Notes under the pieces: generated by a model
Database searches by the model: none
What the model was told of the DNA's origin: nothing
The model's input: only the letters and a program-made list of their open reading frames with translations
Shown: positions 7,699 to 14,377 of the stretch, in pieces
How the letters are laid out: each line of letters starts with the position of its first letter
Position numbering within the stretch: position 1 is the first letter of the stretch
Program-made: the position numbers and the translations under genes
Source of the DNA: JAUIGE01 sp045106685
GTDB taxonomy: Bacteria; Bacteroidota; Bacteroidia; J057
NCBI GenBank assembly: GCA_045106685.1
Contig: JBGCFB010000196.1
Coordinates: 1 to 14,391, forward strand
Length of the DNA stretch: 14,391 nt
Reading direction: 5' to 3'

Positions 7699-7995
7699 TT
7701 ACCAAGGGGTTTGTCTTGGAGATTTTTGATACCGGATTGGGGTTTCTACAACCTCTTCCGGTAGCTTTACCGTGTAGATGATCTTTCGAATAGTATCAAA
7801 TTGAAGATAGGGATAATAATCTAAGATACGTTCAATAGCTTCCCCGGACTTCACGCCAGTGTCTCGCAGAAAGCGATAATAGCGTTTGATTTCAAAATCT
7901 CTAATTTTTTTTGTGTTAAGCAAGTTGAGTTGAATAAGGGTGTTATACAACTCATCTGATACGATTGGATGAATCGGATTTCTCATAATTCCCAT
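7699..7995 (-). CDS. Small conserved-looking protein, possible helix-turn-helix DNA-binding protein
   Basis: From the ATG at 7993-7995 this encodes 98 residues; an ATG three codons on (7984-7986, MRNPIHP) is equally possible, and a TTG at 8005-8007 is less likely. There is no signal peptide, so it is predicted to be cytoplasmic. It is predicted mostly helical: IRDFEIKRYYRFLRDTGVKS, then EAIERILDYYPYLQFDTIRK. The pattern of an RxLR..G.k..eAIeri...yp.l..dTIRkIiY segment looks like a simple HTH in which DTIRKIIY would be the recognition helix, similar in arrangement to Mor-like activators. This is inference; I cannot name a family. The C-terminus is basic and proline-containing. It stands alone, with a terminator just after it and the FadL-like gene 124 bases upstream on the same strand. 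Confidence 0.75.
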   Translation of the reverse strand: MGIMRNPIHPIVSDELYNTLIQLNLLNTKKIRDFEIKRYYRFLRDTGVKSGEAIERILDYYPYLQFDTIRKIIYTVKLPEEVVETPIRYQKSPRQTPW

Positions 7996-8119
7996 TGTGT
8001 TAGTCAAGTGGGGTAACCGATCACATCATAGGCAAGTCTTTTTAAAATTAGGGTTTAAAAAATGCGCTTCTCGCAACAGTTTAACATTAAAGATAGGCGC
8101 AGAGCCGATGCTTCTTTTG

Positions 8120-9739
8120 CTATAACTTAACCCCTAACGTCAGAACAATTTGATTGGTGGCCTGGCTTGTCAATAAAGTTGGATCAAAGCCACTTGCAGC
8201 ATCCGTAGTGTATGGACTTACCTTGCCTTTACTGATGCTCGACTGGAAAGCGAAATCCATAAATGCTTTTTGTCCTCTGACTCCAAGCCCTGCAGCAAAT
8301 CGCAAGGTTGAATAGTCAGCAGTCAATGTTTCTCCCGGATTTTCCGGGTCTTCATATAATCGAGCTTCTGTCGTAAGTGGGCTGCCTTCATAGGCAACGC
8401 CAGCACGTAAGCGAATTAGATCAGCACGATATTCACCTCCTAGTCGAAGATTCACCGCGGGTTGATAGATCGTACCTATTCGCTCGTTTTCTTCAGTATA
8501 TCCATAATAGAAAGGATCATCCTCCAGGTATGGAGAGCGTAGGCGGGTGCTACTATAATCCAGTACACCGACATCAGCTGTTATAAAACCACTTTTACCG
8601 AATAGGTATGTACCTCCAACAGTGAATCCATACGGTGTATTAAGATTGTAGCTGTTTTCAGCTTCGGGAGTTGCAATGCTACTTGTTCCGATAGAGTCTT
8701 GGCCAAATTGGTCAACGAAGGTAACGCTGTGCTGCATTTCACGACGGTATATCTCATTATTAAGAATCACGCCAGGCAGCTGTACTGATACACCCAAACG
8801 AACAGAATTTGTAGGTGAAACCACTACACCAATATTTCCGCTAACGCCATAGCCGCTCGTTTCGATATCGTCAGTTGTCAAAACGCTATTCATTGGGAAC
8901 TCCAATGGGAAATTGGGGTCTTGAGGATTGTCCTGAAAGAATGTATGCACATTGTTTACATCCTCTTCTGTAAAACTCCAGCGGTAGGAGTGGTTTAATG
9001 AAAGACCTGTTAAAGTTGCACCAACAAATATTTTATTATCAAAATTGAGTCCAAGCGAAGCAAAAGCAGCACTGCGATTCCCTGTTTCTCTGATTCTGAT
9101 ATTTTGTTCTACTTGTCCACCTACTCCTGAACCAAAGTACTGATTATCAAAGCCAGTAATATTGTTAATTGCAAGAGTTCCCCAGGCAAGGCCACTGAAA
9201 CTGAAGTCATTCAAGTCTTCAGGAAAGGTGCCATTAGCGTTTTCTGCAAAGGCATCTGTAATAGAGGAAAACGGATTAAATCCTTTTGCGCGAACATCAC
9301 GCTTATATGATGCAAGCTTTTGATAGCCGATTGCGACATTGGTATGAATGAGGCCAGAGGTCGCGGGCTTGCGTTTGCGACCATAACCTACATATCGTGG
9401 ACTTACAAATGCGGCTCCAAGCTGGTGCAACTGTAATTGACTGAAATTACTACTGCGAAGTCCATCAATATATTGACTTTCGATGCTGTGGAGGTTGAAT
9501 CGGGTTGTAATCATAAGCTCTCCACGTCGCAATTGCGCTAGCGCCCCAGGATTTAGATTAGCGGCACTCAAGTCAGCACCAAGCGTGCTGCCTGCTCCGG
9601 CCATTCCTGTGATACGGGCAGAGCCTGTCGGCTCCAGATTGCCAAAGCGTAATGCTTCAATTTCTCCCTGGGCATTAAGCGCTGAACCAGCCAGGAGGCA
9701 CATAAAAATGCTGATAAGTGAAAAAAGGTGCTTGTTCAC
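8120..9739 (-). CDS. Outer-membrane beta-barrel protein, OmpP1/FadL/TodX-like
   Basis: This 539-residue protein is probably an outer-membrane barrel for hydrophobic compounds. The signal peptide MNKHLFSLISIFMCLLAGSALNA is complete only if translation starts at the GTG at 9737-9739; the next ATG would cut into the hydrophobic core, so GTG is chosen. The mature start EALRFGNLEPTGSARITGMA, then GAGSTLGADLSAANLNPGAL and RRGEL, matches the FadL-like Bacteroidota family, whose N-terminal hatch has a GxARxxGMGGA..LG.D.SA...NPAG pattern. Alternating amphipathic strands run to the end (QIVLTLGVKL), as expected for a barrel. FadL of E. coli is shorter (about 420 residues mature), while 450-550 is usual in this phylum. 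The substrate is unknown. A terminator lies only about 20 bases upstream of the start, which bears on how the gene is expressed. Confidence 0.88.
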   Translation of the reverse strand: MNKHLFSLISIFMCLLAGSALNAQGEIEALRFGNLEPTGSARITGMAGAGSTLGADLSAANLNPGALAQLRRGELMITTRFNLHSIESQYIDGLRSSNFSQLQLHQLGAAFVSPRYVGYGRKRKPATSGLIHTNVAIGYQKLASYKRDVRAKGFNPFSSITDAFAENANGTFPEDLNDFSFSGLAWGTLAINNITGFDNQYFGSGVGGQVEQNIRIRETGNRSAAFASLGLNFDNKIFVGATLTGLSLNHSYRWSFTEEDVNNVHTFFQDNPQDPNFPLEFPMNSVLTTDDIETSGYGVSGNIGVVVSPTNSVRLGVSVQLPGVILNNEIYRREMQHSVTFVDQFGQDSIGTSSIATPEAENSYNLNTPYGFTVGGTYLFGKSGFITADVGVLDYSSTRLRSPYLEDDPFYYGYTEENERIGTIYQPAVNLRLGGEYRADLIRLRAGVAYEGSPLTTEARLYEDPENPGETLTADYSTLRFAAGLGVRGQKAFMDFAFQSSISKGKVSPYTTDAASGFDPTLLTSQATNQIVLTLGVKL

Positions 9740-9758
9740 TATTCCTTATTTTTTGATG

Positions 9759-9789
9759 AAAAAAGTAAGGGCGAGTTTCCTCGCCCTTA
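9759..9789 (-). terminator. Rho-independent terminator after the SRTP-repeat lipoprotein gene
   Basis: A perfect 10-bp GC-rich stem pairs 9780-9789 with 9766-9775. On the minus strand the loop is GAAA, a stable GNRA tetraloop, followed by C and a T-run (A's at 9759-9764 on the plus strand). It lies 20 bases beyond the lipoprotein stop and about 20 bases before the GTG of the FadL-like gene. Confidence 0.92.
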
Positions 9790-9809
9790 TATATTAATAT
9801 GATGTAGGA

Positions 9810-11258
9810 TTAATTCCTGCGAGTTGGAGTCGAACGGTTACGACCTCCTCCGGAAGACCGGCTTGGTGTAGTACTTCTTGACGGTGTGCGACTTGGAGTG
9901 ACACTACGGGAAGGAGTTCTACTAGGAGTACGGCTCGGTGTCACGCGTGGCGTTCTGCTTGGCGTTACGGTGCGAGACGGCGCTCTGCTTGGCGTACGAC
10001 TTGGGGTAACACGTGGCGTTCTAGTCGGAGTTGTACGCGGGGTTCTACTTGGTGTAGCACTAGGAGTTCTACTTGGACGTGGTGTCGTTCTTGGCGCTCT
10101 GTTTGTACGTGTTGGCGTACGCTGAGGAGTTGCCTGACGTGATGGTGCACGGCTAGGAGTAGATGTAGAAGGTGTTCTGCTTGGTGCGCGATCAGGCGAT
10201 GTATAGACACGTGGATTGCGTGATGGAACTCCTGATGTGCGGGTTGGTGATTGCGTAGAAGGGGTAGTCGTACTAGGTCTTCCCTGGGTCGCTGTTGCAG
10301 TGCGATTCGCAGGTGGACGCAAGTAGTCGTAACCAGCGGTTGTGCGTTGGCGAGGCTGAGCCTGACTAGGAGTTGTAGAGGTATTGCCTACTACTGGGGC
10401 GCCTGTACGCGGTTCGCGCGTTTTGACGCGACCACGTGGGTCAAAGTTTCTTGAACCTGTTCCAGCCTGACTTGATGTGCGTGCTGGATTGTCGCGGTGT
10501 GCCTGACGGTAGCGTGTGTAGCCACTATTATTGTTGGCGCCTGCTCCCAGGCCGTTTCCGCCAGAGAATGTGCCTTGACGATAATAGCTCGGTGGACAAT
10601 ATGCATATCCTCCACCAAAACCTCCGCCACCGAAGCCTCTGCCGGCCCATTGATTTCCTCCAAATCCTCCAAAGCCACTACTACCATACCAAGGCGTATA
10701 GCCATAATAACTATTAACCCAAGGGTTATAATAGTTTACGGTGTTCCACTGATTGTATACATAAGGATTGTAAAAGCCCTGGTAGATGCTTGCGCTCCAT
10801 CCTGGGTTATAGCCCCAAGACACACCAAAACGTGGATAATTCCAATTATGCCAACCACGCTGATTCCAGGTATTCCATGAAGGAGTACCTATTACGTAGT
10901 ACAAATCATTGGTGTAATACGGATCGAAATAGCGGAAGCCTGTTCGTGTATTGTTAAAACGGCGAATACGACGAGAAAAATGGAAGTCATCTTCTTCGTA
11001 ATAGTAGTCGTTATAGCTTCTGCCACTACGGTCAGGTGATGAGTAAACAGGTGCGCCTGAGGATGAGCGGTTCTCATCTGCCCGTGGGTTCTCATTGGTT
11101 TGAGCGCTTGGAGCAGGTGATTCTGTATTTGCAACGTCGTCTGATGAATAATAAACATCATCATACTCGGAACTGTAATAACGAGTGCTGCTACAACTGG
11201 CTGCAAGCAATGCAAGTCCAGCTATTGCTCCCCATAGGATTATGTTTCTTTTCATCAT
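9810..11258 (-). CDS. Envelope lipoprotein with Y/W/G-rich middle and Arg-rich SRTP-repeat tail
   Basis: From the ATG at 11256-11258 (or the adjacent ATG at 11253-11255) the protein has 482 residues. The signal peptide MMKRNIILWGAIAGLALLAA ends in a lipobox with Cys22, followed by Ser/Tyr/Asp-rich sequence (STRYYSSEYDDVYYSS). Residues 90-125 (FHFSRRIRRFNN, FRYFDPYYTNDLYY) match the style of a Bacteroidota lipoprotein family often left as hypothetical. Residues 125-235 are dominated by Tyr, Trp, Asn and Gly, and end with a FGGGGFGGGY run. From about 330 the chain is almost only Ser, Arg, Thr and Pro, with PSRTP repeated many times and no lysine. The tail should be disordered and strongly basic, perhaps contacting LPS or other anionic polymers; this is inference. 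The conserved N-terminal start and lipobox make it more than a low-complexity artefact. Confidence 0.85.
   Translation of the reverse strand: MMKRNIILWGAIAGLALLAASCSSTRYYSSEYDDVYYSSDDVANTESPAPSAQTNENPRADENRSSSGAPVYSSPDRSGRSYNDYYYEEDDFHFSRRIRRFNNTRTGFRYFDPYYTNDLYYVIGTPSWNTWNQRGWHNWNYPRFGVSWGYNPGWSASIYQGFYNPYVYNQWNTVNYYNPWVNSYYGYTPWYGSSGFGGFGGNQWAGRGFGGGGFGGGYAYCPPSYYRQGTFSGGNGLGAGANNNSGYTRYRQAHRDNPARTSSQAGTGSRNFDPRGRVKTREPRTGAPVVGNTSTTPSQAQPRQRTTAGYDYLRPPANRTATATQGRPSTTTPSTQSPTRTSGVPSRNPRVYTSPDRAPSRTPSTSTPSRAPSRQATPQRTPTRTNRAPRTTPRPSRTPSATPSRTPRTTPTRTPRVTPSRTPSRAPSRTVTPSRTPRVTPSRTPSRTPSRSVTPSRTPSRSTTPSRSSGGGRNRSTPTRRN
9813..10215 (-). repeat. Degenerate coding repeat: (T/A)PSRTP(S/R) units
   Basis: The last roughly 130 codons of the lipoprotein gene repeat short Ser-Arg-Thr-Pro units; at least six PSRTP cores are seen, several extended to RVTPSRTP. 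At the DNA level the repeats use many different synonymous codons, so they are conserved as peptide rather than as DNA. This also creates long spurious open frames on both strands. Confidence 0.85.
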
Positions 11259-11408
11259 CACGTAGTTTTGGTATTGTAGAATCGATTTTAAATAAAAATA
11301 CAACCTTTCGACGGAATATTGTAATTCAGGTCATTCTTTACTCGCTATTGTGTACGAATATTGAGCATCCGTGTTAGCATACTCGACGGTACCATACGAA
11401 TACTCGAT

Positions 11409-12032
11409 TTATGGTAACAGTGACCAGACTTCCCCATTTCCATATTCAAATCCTACAATGCCCTCGAGTGCCGTAAAGTATATCGCTACAACATCAGAAG
11501 GGTCTGTTAGGTTTTCATCTTTAACGACATACACATTTGTGAAGGTTCTGGTGTCCAGTGTTAGGGTAGCCACAGGCTGAGCACCTGGCAGAAACCACTT
11601 TCCATTCAGTTGATTATCAGCTGTTATCTCCAGCACATCGCCACTGTCCTCCGGCTTAGTTTCTGGTGTGTAGTTTAAAAAGTCAGGGCGAATAACGATG
11701 TCGAAAATGGGTCTCCCAAGACCTGAAGTTAATCGTGTCGATATCGCCTCTCCCTGATACTGGTCACAGCACTGTCCGCATCGCTCATCGATAGAGCAAT
11801 TTTCAGCATAGTTTTCAGGGATGCTATTCGCATTGCTATAGTTCGCTATCATCGTGGTTGATTCATGGGCAAACTGGACCGTAAGTGTTCCAGATGATGC
11901 ATATTCAGTGAAGTTTCTAGATGAAGAGGAAACTGGAAAATATCCCAATTCAATCCCGTTGCATTCTCCACAACAGCTTTGGAAGAGTAGGCAAGAGAGT
12001 AAGACGATGAGGCTAGAAAATAGTGTTCGCAT
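11409..12032 (-). CDS. Small Cys-containing lipoprotein of unknown function
   Basis: The protein has 207 residues from the ATG at 12030-12032. That start gives a lipoprotein signal peptide, MRTLFSSLIVLLSCLLFQSC, with Cys20 or Cys21 as lipid attachment site; upstream in-frame codons would disrupt the N-region. After CCGEC the chain is beta-rich, with a cysteine cluster at 79-89 (CSIDERCGQCC). The C-terminus ends NGKWFLPGAQPVATLTLDTR to GNGEVWSLLP, which resembles a lipocalin-like or small beta-sandwich envelope protein, but I cannot name the family. Seven mature cysteines suggest disulfides or a metal site; the C-x2-CC group is notable. It is followed, same strand, by the SRTP lipoprotein after 150 bases with no recognisable terminator between, so the two may be co-transcribed. 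Divergent to the OmpA-family gene. Confidence 0.8.
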   Translation of the reverse strand: MRTLFSSLIVLLSCLLFQSCCGECNGIELGYFPVSSSSRNFTEYASSGTLTVQFAHESTTMIANYSNANSIPENYAENCSIDERCGQCCDQYQGEAISTRLTSGLGRPIFDIVIRPDFLNYTPETKPEDSGDVLEITADNQLNGKWFLPGAQPVATLTLDTRTFTNVYVVKDENLTDPSDVVAIYFTALEGIVGFEYGNGEVWSLLP

Positions 12033-12066
12033 AGTTTGTTCTTGGTTTTTTGTAAAAATAACGCAT

Positions 12067-12097
12067 AAAGTCATGCCGTGCAGTTGGAAAAGTCATG
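12067..12097. repeat. Direct repeat AAAGTCATG x2, 22-bp period, in a divergent intergenic region
   Basis: AAAGTCATG occurs at 12067-12075 and 12089-12097, exactly 22 bp apart, about two helical turns. It lies between the divergent lipoprotein and OmpA-family genes and could be a regulator site. With only two copies, chance cannot be excluded. A weak promoter candidate for the plus-strand gene, TTG at 12084-12086 and ACGGTTTG at 12107-12114, overlaps the second copy. Confidence 0.35.
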
Positions 12098-12163
12098 ATA
12101 GATGACACGGTTTGGTGAAATTTCGGCGCGATTTTGGCTGAGCTTATATTAAAACTCAACCAT

Positions 12164-13489
12164 ATGAAACAGCTTAATTTCATTTTGGGAATATTGGCGC
12201 TATTCGCTTTTGTCCCTAATATATATAGTCAATCTGGATGCTCTACTTCTGGATTGCAAGTCGGCATAAGCACAGGAGTACCGCTTATTCAGGGCGAAGT
12301 ACGCGCTGTGCCTCGCTTGGGAGCACTTTCGCTCACCGTTGAAAAACCCCTTTCCTGTCGGCTGAGCCTTCGTTACCAACTGGTAGCCTCAGACGCCAGA
12401 GGGCAAGACTGGCGGCCTTCACAAGTTATGAACGATAGTCGTTTTAGAAACTATCGCAACCTTGCCATCGACCAAAGCCTACAGGCAGTTGTTCGTCTTA
12501 ATCCGATGACTTCAACTTCCCGTTGGTATCTAAGTTTAGGATTTGGGGCTATTGCATATCATACTGAGACTGATATTTTGGATGCAAATAGCATGCTTTA
12601 TAGCTATGAAGGCTTCGCAGGCCCAACCTCTTTTGCTGATAGAGGTCAGGTGCTTGATGCGCTTGCCGAACTTCAGGATCAATTTTATGAAACACCGCTT
12701 CACGGAGATCCACTTGCCGCGGGTTACCGCAAGGATTTGAAAGTAAGTCCTTCCCTTATTACAGGCCTTGGGCTCGACTTGCCTCTTTCTTCCAGGGTCG
12801 ACCTTAATCTTCAATACCGTATTTCATGGCATGCCAATGCATGGCTCGACGGATTTAATGCAGATAGAACAGGAATGGCTACCGGAAAGGACATCGTTCA
12901 TCTTCCTACTGTAGGTCTGAGTGTTCGTTTAGGTAAAGTAACATCTTGTATTCCTGTTGAGGTCGAAGATGCTCCTGAACCATTAGCGAGCGCTCCGCAG
13001 GATGCTGCTAATCAGGCTCAGCTTGAAGCGATAGAGGTTAAGTTAAGCAAGATAGAAACTCAAATATCAGACCAGGCAGCTTCCCAAAAAGCCTCCGAGC
13101 AAGCGTTGAAGGCTGATATTAAAAGGCTTGAGGAGGTAAAAACCGCTAAAAGCACGATGCCTGACATTCAGATGGGGCTATTTTTCGAGACAGGCAAAAG
13201 CGAAATTACCGTTGCTCATTATCCTACTCTTGCGCAGCTTTCTGGCTATCTGGAAGCTTATCCCGATGCGCGTGTGCGTATTCAGGGATATGCAGATGCA
13301 GCAGGAGATGTAGAAAAAAATAGACTACTTTCAGAAAAAAGAGCGAGTGCAACTGCAGAGTTTTTGGCTAAAACATTTGGAGTGAACAGCGAAAGAATAG
13401 ATATCGAAGCCATGGGAGAAGGTGTACAGGCTGTAGAGGATACGGCTAATGCCTACCAGCGCAGAGTACAGATTACGCTTTTGCGCTAA
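12164..13489 (+). CDS. OmpA-family outer-membrane protein (N-terminal barrel, coiled coil, peptidoglycan-binding domain)
   Basis: The ATG at 12164 gives 441 residues with a signal peptide (MKQLNFILGILALFAFVPNI, cleaved near YS-Q23). A TTG ten codons upstream would spoil the signal peptide and is rejected. Residues 30-260 alternate as in a small beta-barrel (LQVGISTG, LSLRYQLV, WYLSLGFGAIAY, LITGLGLDLPL, LQYRISWHANAW, TVGLSVRLGKV). Residues 280-330 are Ala/Glu/Lys/Gln-rich and predicted coiled coil or linker. Residues 335-441 form the OmpA domain: MGLFFETGKSEI, VRIQGYADAAGD with Asp378, and NRLLSEKRASATAEFL with Arg393, positions corresponding to the peptidoglycan-contacting Asp and Arg of OmpA. 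It likely ties the outer membrane to peptidoglycan. Starts divergently from the Cys lipoprotein 131 bases away. Confidence 0.93.
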   Translation: MKQLNFILGILALFAFVPNIYSQSGCSTSGLQVGISTGVPLIQGEVRAVPRLGALSLTVEKPLSCRLSLRYQLVASDARGQDWRPSQVMNDSRFRNYRNLAIDQSLQAVVRLNPMTSTSRWYLSLGFGAIAYHTETDILDANSMLYSYEGFAGPTSFADRGQVLDALAELQDQFYETPLHGDPLAAGYRKDLKVSPSLITGLGLDLPLSSRVDLNLQYRISWHANAWLDGFNADRTGMATGKDIVHLPTVGLSVRLGKVTSCIPVEVEDAPEPLASAPQDAANQAQLEAIEVKLSKIETQISDQAASQKASEQALKADIKRLEEVKTAKSTMPDIQMGLFFETGKSEITVAHYPTLAQLSGYLEAYPDARVRIQGYADAAGDVEKNRLLSEKRASATAEFLAKTFGVNSERIDIEAMGEGVQAVEDTANAYQRRVQITLLR

Positions 13490-13510
13490 AAAAAGGCCCT
13501 GAAAAATTGA

Positions 13511-13539
13511 AGCGATCCAATCTAAAAGAAAGGATCGCT
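13511..13539. repeat. 8-bp inverted repeat downstream of the OmpA-family gene
   Basis: AGCGATCC (13511-13518) pairs perfectly with GGATCGCT (13532-13539) across a 13-base A-rich loop. There is no T-run after it on the plus strand, so it is not a standard terminator, but its position 22 bases after the stop suggests an mRNA 3'-end structure. Confidence 0.5.
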
Positions 13540-13572
13540 ATCAAACCAAAAGCTGCGTAGGTAAGAACGAAG

Positions 13573-13764
13573 TTATTTTTCCCATTCCATTGTGAAAATG
13601 GATGTGTTTTGATGTCTGGATGGAGCAGGCTCAACCTTTTGAGTCTTACAGGCCTTGCTGCAATTACTCGCCTTCTGAGTGCCCTGCTCCGCTATGACGG
13701 GCAGGAGCAGGACCCCCATGAGGCAAATTAGTACTGAGAACTTTCTTTTCACGTCTTTAAGCAT
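13573..13764 (-). CDS. Small predicted exported peptide, unknown function
   Basis: A 63-residue reading frame with an ATG at 13762-13764. Residues 1-26 look like a signal peptide: basic MLKDVKRKF, then the hydrophobic VLICLMGVLLLPV, ending IAEQG; the mature part is about 37 residues with two cysteines (NCSKAC) and a basic, proline-containing tail (KVEPAPSRHQNTS). The hydrophobic core followed by a plausible cleavage region supports a real gene, but there are no known homologues I can recall and the size leaves room for error. It is convergent with the OmpA-family gene and divergent from a possible small RNA. It has no recognisable ribosome binding site, which is normal here. Confidence 0.5.
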   Translation of the reverse strand: MLKDVKRKFSVLICLMGVLLLPVIAEQGTQKASNCSKACKTQKVEPAPSRHQNTSIFTMEWEK

Positions 13765-13847
13765 TTAACACAACAAGGATGGAGATTATATGCTAAGTGT
13801 TGCACGACAATTGAAAAAAGTTTCAATACTACCGAATTGTGTAGGCA
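13765..13847. other. Upstream region of the possible small RNA, with a palindrome
   Basis: No convincing gene is seen. TTGAAA-AAAG-TTTCAA at 13811-13826 is a perfect 6-bp palindrome with a four-base loop. A weak promoter-like pair, TTG at 13811-13813 and GAATTGTG at 13834-13841 (four of six -7 consensus bases, 20-base spacer), would start a transcript near 13848. Confidence 0.35.
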
Positions 13848-13962
13848 CGAAGATTGCAACCAGCTTGTAACAGCACAGACAATACGAGTAAGCTGTTTCG
13901 CAGGTGAGGGTACAACCTCACATCAGTGGAGGGTGCCCTATTTTATGGGGCGCCCTTTTTTT
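13848..13962 (+). ncRNA. Possible structured small RNA (limits uncertain)
   Basis: No gene lies between the 13573-13764 gene and tRNA-Asp, yet this stretch ends in a strong terminator on the plus strand. Upstream of it are CAGCTT (13861-13866) paired with AAGCTG (13890-13895), enclosed by CGAA/TTCG at 13848-13851 and 13897-13900, and a perfect GTGAGG/CCTCAC hairpin (13904-13909 with 13916-13921). Hairpin-hairpin-terminator is typical of bacterial small RNAs. It has none of the hallmarks I know for SRP RNA (no GGAAGCAGC apical loop), tmRNA or RNase P. The 5' end is inferred from a weak promoter. It may instead be a leader or an attenuated transcript. Confidence 0.4.
13930..13962 (+). terminator. 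Orphan rho-independent terminator
   Basis: AGGGTGCCC (13930-13938) pairs with GGGCGCCCT (13948-13956), with one G-T wobble and a nine-base loop, followed by T's to 13962. No protein-coding gene on this strand ends nearby; the closest, the OmpA-family gene, stops 440 bases upstream. Confidence 0.9.
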
Positions 13963-13995
13963 CTTCTAAAATATTAAAAGATTGTTGCTGAAAAG

Positions 13996-14026
13996 TTTGC
14001 TCCCAAAACTTCAACCTATATATTTG
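13996..14026 (+). promoter_or_regulatory. Bacteroidota-type sigma promoter for tRNA-Asp
   Basis: The -33 element TTTG (13996-13999) and a perfect -7 element TATATTTG (14019-14026) are separated by 19 bases. This fully matches the Bacteroidota consensus TTTG-N19..21-TAnnTTTG. The predicted start near 14033 lies about 19 bases before the tRNA. Confidence 0.85.
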
Positions 14027-14051
14027 CATTCCCTTTGGAAAACGGGGCTAC

Positions 14052-14125
14052 GGATTGGTAGTTCAGTTGGTTAGAATGCCGGCCTGTCACGCCGGAGGTC
14101 GCGGGTTCGAGTCCCGTCCAATCCG
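14052..14125 (+). tRNA. tRNA-Asp (anticodon GTC)
   Basis: A complete 74-base tRNA without encoded CCA. The acceptor GGATTGG pairs with CCAATCC, with discriminator G14125. The anticodon stem CCGGC/GCCGG encloses the loop CTGTCAC with anticodon GTC at 14086-14088, which reads GAC and GAT (Asp). The T-arm is GCGGG-TTCGAGT-CCCGT with one G-T pair. A strong promoter and terminator flank it, so it is transcribed alone. Confidence 0.98.
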
Positions 14126-14135
14126 CTTCTAACGT

Positions 14136-14170
14136 AAAAGCCATCTTCTCAATGAGAGGATGGCTTTTTT
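14136..14170 (+). terminator. Rho-independent terminator after tRNA-Asp
   Basis: AAAAGCCATC (14136-14145) pairs with GATGGCTTTT (14159-14168), extended inward by TCTC/GAGA and closed by the loop AAT, ending in a T-run to 14170. The stem begins about ten bases after the tRNA 3' end. Confidence 0.9.
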
Positions 14171-14276
14171 AGTTGAAAGTGCATCGTGCAAAATGGAAAT
14201 CGGAAAGTAAAATTCGCCTACCTAGCACTTTTAGTTTTTTACTTTCTACTGAAGTTGTCTAACGAAACCAAAAAGG
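14171..14276. other. Gene-free stretch with two interlocked inverted repeats
   Basis: I see no gene here. AAAGTGC (14176-14182) is complementary to GCACTTT (14225-14231), and GAAAGTAAAA (14203-14212) to TTTTACTTTC (14237-14246). The arms alternate, so in RNA the two stems would form a pseudoknot-like arrangement. The low complexity (A/T-rich) means chance is possible. Confidence 0.4.
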
Positions 14277-14377
14277 TTGTCATGTCGAGCCGCGAAGCTG
14301 GCGAGACATCTTGACTTTTAGCATTCTAAGTCGACAAAGTCAAGATTTCTCCTCAGCTACGCGAGTCGAAATGACAA
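14277..14377. repeat. Large imperfect inverted repeat, probably an interspersed palindromic element
   Basis: The left arm 14277-14318 and the right arm 14336-14377 are complementary over about 42 bases with a few mismatches and one gap. Outer ends are TTGTCAT/ATGACAA, inner ends ATCTTGACTTT/AAAGTCAAGAT, and the spacer 14319-14335 has 17 bases. The text is typical of short palindromic repeats I have seen in Bacteroidota intergenic regions (TTGTCAT.TCGA...GCGAG). It has no open frame or obvious target-site duplication. The window ends 14 bases later, so the element's full context is not visible. Confidence 0.75.

Noticed and set aside
9886..10125. Plus-strand frame rich in LGV/RGV opposite the SRTP tail
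   Set aside because: It is a mirror of the repeated coding sequence on the other strand, with no start context or family match.
10391..10705. Long alternative frames within the Gly/Tyr-rich lipoprotein segment, both strands
   Set aside because: These come from low-complexity codon bias; the lipoprotein frame has the lipobox, signal peptide and terminator.
13790..13870. 26-codon plus-strand frame (starts MLSVARQLKK) with a GGAG-like sequence upstream
   Set aside because: Too short, no recognisable product, and Shine-Dalgarno sites are generally not used in this phylum. It overlaps the proposed RNA region.
14277..14377. CRISPR array or transposon end
   Set aside because: There is only one inverted pair, with no regular spacers, no direct repeats and no transposase frame.
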